Source: Azolla pinnata
Lineage: Eukaryota > Streptophyta > Polypodiopsida > Salviniales > Salviniaceae
DNA length: 24,137 bases
Assembly: GCA_037176905.1 (NCBI GenBank)
Contig: JBBBWG010028378.1
Span: 1 to 24,137 of the forward strand
Direction of reading: 5' to 3'
Part shown: one piece after another, positions 18,801-24,137 of the stretch
Numbering within the stretch: the first letter of the stretch is position 1
Layout: every line of letters begins with the position of its first letter
Made by a program: the position numbers and the translations under genes
Notes under the pieces: generated by a model
What the model was told of the DNA's origin: nothing
The model's database searches: none
The model's input: the letters and a program-made list of their open reading frames with translations, nothing else

Positions 18801-20622
18801 CTCACAAACATGGCCAGAAAAGTTACTGTTCCAAGGATTCCCAAAATTGATGTGAACAAACACTAAGGGCCCTCACACGTGTTCAACAAGGATAATATCA
18901 TCTGTGTATGGATTATATCAAGGCTGCAACCAGAAAACGATACAAAAATACCAATAAGAAGGGGATCTAATAAAAAGATCTGTATGATGTCAAAGAAGAC
19001 GCCAAAAAAATACAAAAACACAAAAAAAGAATAATAAAAACGAATTCTACAAGAAATCATCTGTATTGCCGGAGGCCTGTATGGAATTAAGATGGTTACG
19101 ACAATTATGAGAGATTATATATTTTGCTTATGCATGCTTGGCAATGGATAATGAAAGAGACAAATCAATTAAGAAGTTCGTTGTTCTAATATCTAAATTT
19201 GTAATTTTACTCTGAGCACTTCAATAAATAAAGGAAGAAACACATCAGTTACGGATATAACATCCCAGCACACAAGCAAGCGAGAAAATATTTTTGTTCT
19301 CAGATCACCTTTCGGAGGCCTCGGTAAATAAAATGAATGGGACTACCCGAGGCCTATAAAACATGTTAAGTCTTTACAAAGGGTGCAGGTGCGTGTATGT
19401 TCGCATTAACTACTTATTCCGACACCATGTATAGAAGTGATCATTCATGTGAATTAGTAAGAAAAAAAGTCCAATGAGCCTACCAAACGCGTCTTCATTT
19501 GAAAGGTGTGAGCATCAGTGCTAACTACCTATTCCAACTTCATGTAGAGCATTGATGATTTCTGTGGACTAGCTAGCAATGAAATGTGATATTACCGTGT
19601 CAAAAGAAAATTTTGAAAAGCATCCATTATCAAATGAAGAAAATTTTGAAAAGAAGTTTCTGGATTATAAAGTTAATATATCTCATGTGATCTGTGAATA
19701 AATTTGGCAGCTACGGATGTACTATTGTTGCATTGCAAAGGCATGCATAACCAGAATGAATAGAAGTTTCAAAATCAAATATCTGAATTGCAAATTCAGT
19801 AGAGCAATTTCACAGGAGGAATCAGGTTAATTTATATGCAAAAGTAGTCATGCCAGGAAATAACATAACATGTCAGCATTAAATATGCATGCAAAATTCA
19901 AGTCAACCCTACTGAGCAGGTGTACAAGAATCGAGTACATATGCAGAATTCAGAATGTAGAGCAAACACATGTTATAGCAGATAGAGATCACACAAGAAG
20001 AATAGCTCATACATACCATGGGAATGTTTCTTCTAAAGTCGGTAGAAGCATTTCTGAACTTCTGAACTAATCCATATTGTTGATCAATGTTCTTCATTTT
20101 CTGGTTTGCAAATTCTGCCATTTCTCTAGCTCTCTCAGAAAGCCTAAATCGGCGATTCAACTGCTCAGCACTTTTCCTAGCATCATATCCTATTTCCTCG
20201 ATTTTCTGATTTGCAGCAAAGAATCCTTGTTTAATCATCCTTTGAAGATCATAGGATCGAAAGAAGTCAACAGTTTGCAGCCATGATGATTCAAAGAACT
20301 GACCGGTTGTCTGAGAAAGTGAAATGAGAAGTGACGCTAACTCATCAAGTTTGTTCTTGTTGATGTGGTTTCCTGCAGAAGATGAAGATGATGAAGACGA
20401 AGCAAAGATGACAAAGGATCTGGCATGGCGATCATGTTGGCTATTGTTGTGAAGAGAAAGATGTTTCGGGTATCTGCAATTCCTTCTTATTCTTCCTCTT
20501 CCGCTAAATGAGAGAGAAGATGGTGGCCGGCCTTGAAGATGAGTATCTGTGTGACTAGCGGAATTGCTGGTAACAGAAGGTAACAGCGAAGGATCTGTGG
20601 AAGCAAGAAACGCCATGGCCAT
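15817..20622 (-). CDS. Predicted plastid membrane protein with C-terminal zinc ribbon (311 aa)
   Basis: The four exons, in transcript order, are 20622-20017, 16871-16818, 16173-16048 and 15966-15817. All are phase 0 with GT-AG borders (ATG|GTATGT, GCAG|TAC, TCA|GTAAGT, TGCAG|ACT, CAG|GTACAT, GCAG|GGT). Residues 1-75 look like a chloroplast transit peptide: rich in Ser, His and Arg, few acids, ending VIFA before a Ser run. Residues 90-202 are helical and charged (KIEEIGYDARKSAEQLNRRF, RAREMAEFANQKMKNIDQQY). Exon 2 gives YRRRMDQFLKSPLGRIFS. Residues about 222-252 are strongly hydrophobic (LVFLWLLLSGWMF, IVLFSIWVLPLAAPLLI), one or two membrane spans. The tail is a CPSC...CNYC zinc ribbon (C265, C268, C282, C285) ending VVWQP plus an acidic end. 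I recognise the layout as a conserved plant protein type but cannot name it or assign a function. ATG 20622 was taken as start; 20616 is also possible. Confidence 0.8.
16872..20016 (-). other. Intron 1 of the plastid zinc-ribbon gene (3145 bp)
   Basis: The donor is ATG|GTATGT and the acceptor is GGGTATTGCAG|TAC. The intron is AT-rich and has no gene on either strand. It holds a weak direct repeat: TTAACTACTTATTCCGACA near 19408 and CTAACTACCTATTCCAACT near 19520, each followed by a CATGTA word. It also has a short inverted GAGGCCT/AGGCCTC pair near 19316-19352. A 29-nt exon-like block at 17375-17403 with good splice sites is discussed among the findings. Confidence 0.7.
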
Positions 20623-21340
20623 ATCCAAAAGACTCTAAAACTTTGATCTTCACAGTGGCAGCTAAGGAGTGGCTGCTTCACTTCCTTTCTTCCCTTTCCT
20701 TTCCTTTTCTTTGATTTGCCTTTCCTTCCCCTTCTTTCCACTGCATCGACATCGCAGATTTAAGCACGTCAAAGCCATCGCAAGGGGGATTCCCTCAATC
20801 GTCTCCGAGAAAGGTGGAGCTTTTCCTTCCTTCCTCGACAGACACACGCAGAGAGAGAGAGACAGAGGCGGCAGAAATAGAACGGGCTTGGCTTACCTTC
20901 AGTTCCTTCGCAGCAGAAGTGCGTGGCGCGGTGCGAGATCTGAGCGTCGTTTCTCTCCTTGCGTTTGTCACTCCCGCATTCTCCGGTCTTTCTCCGCCGC
21001 AAAAGCTTCGGCGATCGAAAAAAATCTGCAGCGAGCGGCGGGCGGCGGCAAAGCAAAGCAAGCAGACGGCCGCGAGAGAAGCACAGCAGGAGAAACGGAA
21101 ACCAGCGCTACTTGCTGCTGTCCGTCTTCTTCTCTTGTCTGTCGGATGCCACTGCAGCGATGGCGGGGAAGAAAGCAAAGGAGCTCCTTCTTCTGGTCCC
21201 TTCTTCGTCGTCGCGCTGCTGCTGCAGCGGCGGCGGCGATGGCGATGGCGATGGCGATGGCGATGGCGATGGCAGGAAGAAAGCAAAAAGCTTCTTCTTC
21301 TATCTCCTTCTTCTTCTTTCTTTCTTCCTGGTGCTGCTGC
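20623..21340 (-). promoter_or_regulatory. Leader and upstream region of the minus-strand plastid gene
   Basis: Read on minus, a purine-rich tract (about 20670-20745; pyrimidine-rich CTTTCC runs on plus) precedes the start codon and fits a plant 5' UTR. Farther upstream the DNA becomes GC-rich with Ser/Arg/Ala-coding frames on both strands (20669-21460) that overlap each other and match nothing. They are taken as composition artefacts. No clear TATA box was found. Confidence 0.4.
21235..21270. repeat. (GGCGAT)6 hexanucleotide repeat
   Basis: Six perfect GGCGAT units stand in a row after GGCGGC. In one plus frame they read as a Met-Ala repeat and in another as Asp-Gly; on minus they give Ala-Ile or His-Arg. 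No frame here is credible as protein. Confidence 0.95.
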
Positions 21341-21425
21341 CACGTGTGAGAGGGGCAGCGTGCCACGTGGACAGGCGGCCGACTGACACGTGCCTCCGCA
21401 CGTGTGGACCGCGGCGCGGCACGTG
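21341..21425. promoter_or_regulatory. Cluster of five CACGTG G-boxes
   Basis: Perfect CACGTG palindromes occur at 21341, 21364, 21387, 21399 and 21420, five in 85 bp. Several carry the extended forms GCCACGTGG or ACACGTGC typical of bZIP (G-box/ABRE) sites. bHLH factors such as PIFs also bind CACGTG. The cluster lies about 720-800 bp upstream of the minus-strand start codon. It could serve that gene, or an unseen plus-strand transcript to the right. Confidence 0.75.
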
Positions 21426-21431
21426 AGCCTA

Positions 21432-21590
21432 AAACCCCAAACCCTAAAATTGACCCTCACAAACCCTAAACCCTAAAATTGACCCTCACAAACCCTAAAC
21501 CCTAAAATTGACCCTCACAAACCTTAAACCCTAAACCCTAAACCCTAAACCCTGAAATTAACCCTGAACCTTGAAATTAACCCGCGTTAT
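21432..21590. repeat. 29-bp telo-box tandem repeat
   Basis: Three consecutive units of 29 bp (21432-21460, 21461-21489, 21490-21518) read AAACCCTAAACCCTAAAA then TTGACCCTCAC; the first has one substitution. They are followed by a run of about four CCCTAAA heptamers and decayed CCTGAAATTAACC words to about 21585. AAACCCTAA is the plant telo-box, common in promoters of translation and housekeeping genes. Array structure beside the G-boxes suggests either a regulatory block or an interstitial telomeric seed amplified by slippage. Confidence 0.85.
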
Positions 21591-22340
21591 GCACTAGAGG
21601 GGCCCGACTGCTCCGAATCGGCGATTCGTCGCGAGAGGACCAGATCGCCACATGGAAACAAGTGTATGTAGCATCATCGATCCGGCCGGGATCGAGATTG
21701 GGCTTCTGATCGACGAAATCGAGTGCATTAGCCCGTCGAGGCTAATAGAAGAGAGGTGTTAACAAGCGTAAACCCTGAACCTTAATGTTATGGGCATAAC
21801 CTTAAGAACCGGTGCATAAGACTAATTTGAATAGTTCGAAGGTAAGATAAGTGGAAAACCAGTTATCTTAGGACTAGGACAAACCCATATGTTCATTAGA
21901 CGGGTGTAAACGCACCTAGTGGTCAAGGAGCCTTAGTTGTTTACCTATATAAATGGGACTAGGTACCTCCTTTGATTACGACATCTAGAGGCACTGTGAC
22001 GACTCTCTGTGTGAGGCTAGGCTCTCTGGTCATCGGATCTACACTTATCCAAGGTATTCACTTGTGACATGGGACACAAGTAATTATTTGGATTAGTCTT
22101 CAGTTATTTGCTTGGAGGTGGTTGGTGTGATAATCACTCTTAAACCATTCTCTTCTCTCTAATCTAATCTCTAATATTGTTTATCATTAGTAAACCCTAG
22201 TACCTAAACTCCTTAGAGAAGTTGATAGTAATGATGAGGCTCCTTGTTCTGTATTAGTGTAGCCTAATTGCTCGGAGTCACTGATATTTTTGAGAGAGGG
22301 ACCAGACCATCAGATGCAAAATGCATTTGCCGGCGGGGAA
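21591..22340 (+). other. Possible LTR-like or promoter remnant, no ORF
   Basis: There is a clear TATA-like CTATATAAATGGGAC at about 21945, followed by a CTCTCTGTGTGAGGCTAGGC leader-like stretch and later T/C-rich sequence. This layout resembles the U3-R part of a retrotransposon LTR or an ordinary plant promoter. A possible 5' end TGTTAACA is at 21757, but no matching end or target duplication was found. The flanking stretches TGCTCCGAATC...GGACCAGATC (about 21610) and TGCTCGGAGTC...GGACCAGACC (about 22270) resemble each other, perhaps an old duplication around the insert. Confidence 0.3.
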
Positions 22341-22739
22341 GGACATCCACTCCTTTCACAAATTTTATAATTTCCACATTGTGCTCTTGAGTAAACTAAA
22401 ACGTTGTCAAAGGTAGATATCAACAGACATTCACTGAAGATGTTATTTGTGGTGCATTAGCCAAACTCTCGAAAACATACAAGCTATAACTTATAATTGA
22501 AAGTTGTGTGATATCACACAATCCGGGGTCATTCGCCATCTAATAGGAATGTCTGCAAGGACATGGCTATGTTTGAGTGCGAAGCTCTAATTTTGTATGA
22601 TTCGAGAAGCAGGCAATGAGGAAGAGAAGGAGAAGCACAAGCTTGAGAAGTGGAAGAAGGATTTTGTAGATTCGATCCAAGCAGCCCATTTTTCGAAACT
22701 GCATCGATCTTCTGAAGAATAAGAATAACAGGAAACTGA
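22341..22739. other. Unassigned non-coding stretch
   Basis: I see no gene or repeat here. The minus-strand frames at 22529-22792 overlap each other and have no known motif. Confidence 0.4.
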
Positions 22740-23540
22740 CAACGGTCCGATAGATTAGATGAAATTCGTCCATTTTTTGAGACTCCATCCAAGGCCCGAG
22801 CCTGTATCAGATTAGATCTAAGCCGTCATTATTCATACTCCAAACAACGATGAACAAGAAACTCGGAACAGTCCTGTAGATTAGATCTACGTCGTCCATT
22901 ATTCATACTCCAAACAACGAAGAACGAGAAACTCAGAATAGTCCTGTATATTAGATCTAAGCCGTCCATTACTCATATTCCAAACAACGAAGAATAAGAA
23001 ACTCGGAACAGTCCTGTAGATTAGGTCTAAGCCATCCATTTTTCAGACTCCATCAAACTCAGCCAACAGAGTAGAGAAGAATACGATCAACGTAGGTCAG
23101 ATCTTGGCCGTCCATTTCCGAGACTCCATCAAACGACCAAGATAGAGAAGAAGCAGACGAGGAAGGGGATTCAAAAAGGGTCCCGTAGATTAGATCTGAG
23201 CCGTCCATATTTCAGACTCCATCAAACGGCCGAGATCTAGAAGAAGTAGATGATCTAAACCGTTCTAGAGGGCCAAGATGACATCTAAGCCGTCCATCTC
23301 ACAGATTCCATCGAACGGCCACGATCTCATGGAAGAAAGAGGAAGAACTGTAGATTACATCTACGCCGTCCATTTCCCAGATTCCATCAAACGGCCACGA
23401 TCTCCCGGAAGAAAGAGGGGAGGAAGAAGAAGAAGAGTCCTGTAGATTGCATCTACGCCGTCCATTCCCCAGATTCAATCGAACGGGAGAGATTTCATCG
23501 GAGTGGAGATTGGATCTAAGCCGTTTATTTTCCAACGCCA
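22740..23540. repeat. GCCGTCCAT-bearing tandem array (about 11 copies)
   Basis: The core TAGATTAGATCTAAGCCGTC followed by CATTTTTCAGACTCCATC and, in the right half, AAACGGCC recurs about eleven times. Copies at about 22891, 22961 and 23031 (position of the GCCGTCC word) are exactly 70 bp apart with the spacer CAAACAACGAAGAA. Those at 23107, 23200, 23289, 23365, 23457 and 23520 are 63-93 bp apart with AGAAGAAG-rich spacers. GCCGTCC and ACGGCC within each copy form a loose inverted pair. The open frames through it are repeat artefacts. Confidence 0.85.
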
Positions 23541-24137
23541 TCGGACGGCCGGAGATCTCTTCAGACAGCGAAGGCTTCCTTCTGTTTTTCTCTGAAAACC
23601 CTAAAATTTTCCCCCGTCGTTCGTCGATCTCTGCAGGTCGTCGATCGATCGATCCATGGGTTCTTCTTCTTCATCTTCGTCTCCTGCGTCGTCGCCATAG
23701 CTTCGTCGTCCCAGTATCTTCTTTCTTCCTGCTTTCTCACCTCAGAGAGCTTCTTCCTCGCTCGCTCTCCGCAAGGTTAGCTCACGGCCATTTCTTTTTT
23801 TTTGCTTTTTTGTTTTTTTGTTTCTTAGGGTTTCATCGCTCCAGCACTGTGCCATGCAAACAATGTCTGTGTTTTGTGAATTCGGTGCCTGCGTGCTGCG
23901 TTTTTTCTGTAGACAACTTCTCCTTGTTGAAAATTCGTTGAAAATTCTACGCCTGCACCTCAAACCGCCAAAGCGAATTCTTCGTTCGTGGTGATTCCAT
24001 ATCCCAACGGATATAAAGCGATTCTGCGTGGAATGTTGCTCCGCTACACTTGAACCGATTATTTTACGCCTTTTCCGCTCTATTTTCCCCTCCTGCTTTT
24101 TGTACTGATTAAGTTTGTATCTGTTTTTTCTCCGATC
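23541..24137 (+). promoter_or_regulatory. Probable promoter and 5' leader of a gene beyond the right edge
   Basis: A telo-box-like AAAACCCTAAAATTTT at about 23597 is followed by TC-rich sequence, a GATC run, and a 15-codon frame at 23656-23700 (Met-Gly, seven Ser, then Pro-Ala-Ser-Ser-Pro, then stop). CGCAAG|GTTAGC at about 23776 could be a 5' UTR donor, and a long T-run ends in TTTCTTAG|GG at about 23829. This looks like the start of a plus-strand plant transcript whose coding region lies outside the window. No coding region is supported inside. Confidence 0.4.
23656..23700 (+). other. Short poly-Ser upstream ORF
   Basis: ATGGGTTCTTC opens in the favourable context GATCCATGG and ends at TAG after 14 codons, mostly TCT/TCA/TCG serine codons. 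If the leader is transcribed, it would be the first ATG met by scanning ribosomes. It may equally be a chance frame in a TCT repeat. Confidence 0.25.

Noticed and set aside
19909..20016. Extension of the plastid-gene frame past 20017 (VCMSYSSCVIS...)
   Set aside because: ATG|GTATGT is a good donor, and joining to YRRRMDQFLK at 16871 gives a continuous family-like sequence, so the extension is intron.
20669..21460. Several long frames on both strands (Ser/Arg/Ala-rich)
   Set aside because: They overlap one another in up to five frames, are low-complexity, and cover the promoter, GGCGAT repeat and G-boxes. GC-rich simple sequence explains them.
23447..23941. 164-codon plus frame at the right end
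   Set aside because: It begins inside the tandem array, runs through the likely promoter and a poly-T tract, and has no motif.

Overview
The window looks like nuclear DNA of a land plant, most likely a spore-bearing one such as a fern or lycophyte. The evidence is an intron-rich UPF3-type nonsense-mediated decay gene with plant-like ends, an intronless PLS-type pentatricopeptide (PPR) gene, a nucleus-encoded protein with a probable chloroplast transit peptide, plant telomere-box motifs and much simple-sequence and tandem-repeat DNA. The fern/lycophyte placement is inference from PPR style and repeat load. No bacterial operon, CRISPR array, rRNA or tRNA gene, or transposase was recognised.

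Layout: 1-612 is an almost pure alternating pyrimidine-purine repeat (CATGCA-rich). 613-3390 is repeat-rich and non-coding: telomere-like scraps, a CT microsatellite, a fold-back (MITE-like) element at 2365-2805 and a 28-bp tandem array at 2809-3133. UPF3 occupies about 3393-8942 on the plus strand. I rebuilt 11 coding exons from splice sites and phase, plus a twelfth exon (6661-6725) whose best donor breaks the frame. 9059-10430 is a long 3' flank with no gene seen. A ~181-bp tandem array (10431-11320) containing a 100-N assembly gap leads directly into the PPR gene (11361-14222). Another tandem array (14454-14970) follows it. A four-exon minus-strand gene (15817-20622) encodes a 311-residue predicted plastid membrane protein with a C-terminal zinc ribbon. 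It is recovered only by joining exons, because its last three exons are short. Upstream of it lie six GGCGAT repeats, a cluster of five CACGTG G-boxes and a 29-bp telo-box array. 21581-22340 may hold an LTR-like promoter remnant. 22740-23540 holds about eleven copies of a GCCGTCCAT-bearing repeat that runs into what looks like the promoter and 5' leader of a plus-strand gene starting beyond the right edge.

The three genes are independent transcription units. The most interesting items are the splicing layout of UPF3 (a possible poison exon and a possible intronic poly(A) isoform in a gene that itself runs RNA surveillance), the reconstructed plastid zinc-ribbon membrane protein, and the dense regulatory-looking arrays (G-box cluster, GCCGTCCAT array). 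All exon models are hand-made from sequence and untested against transcripts.
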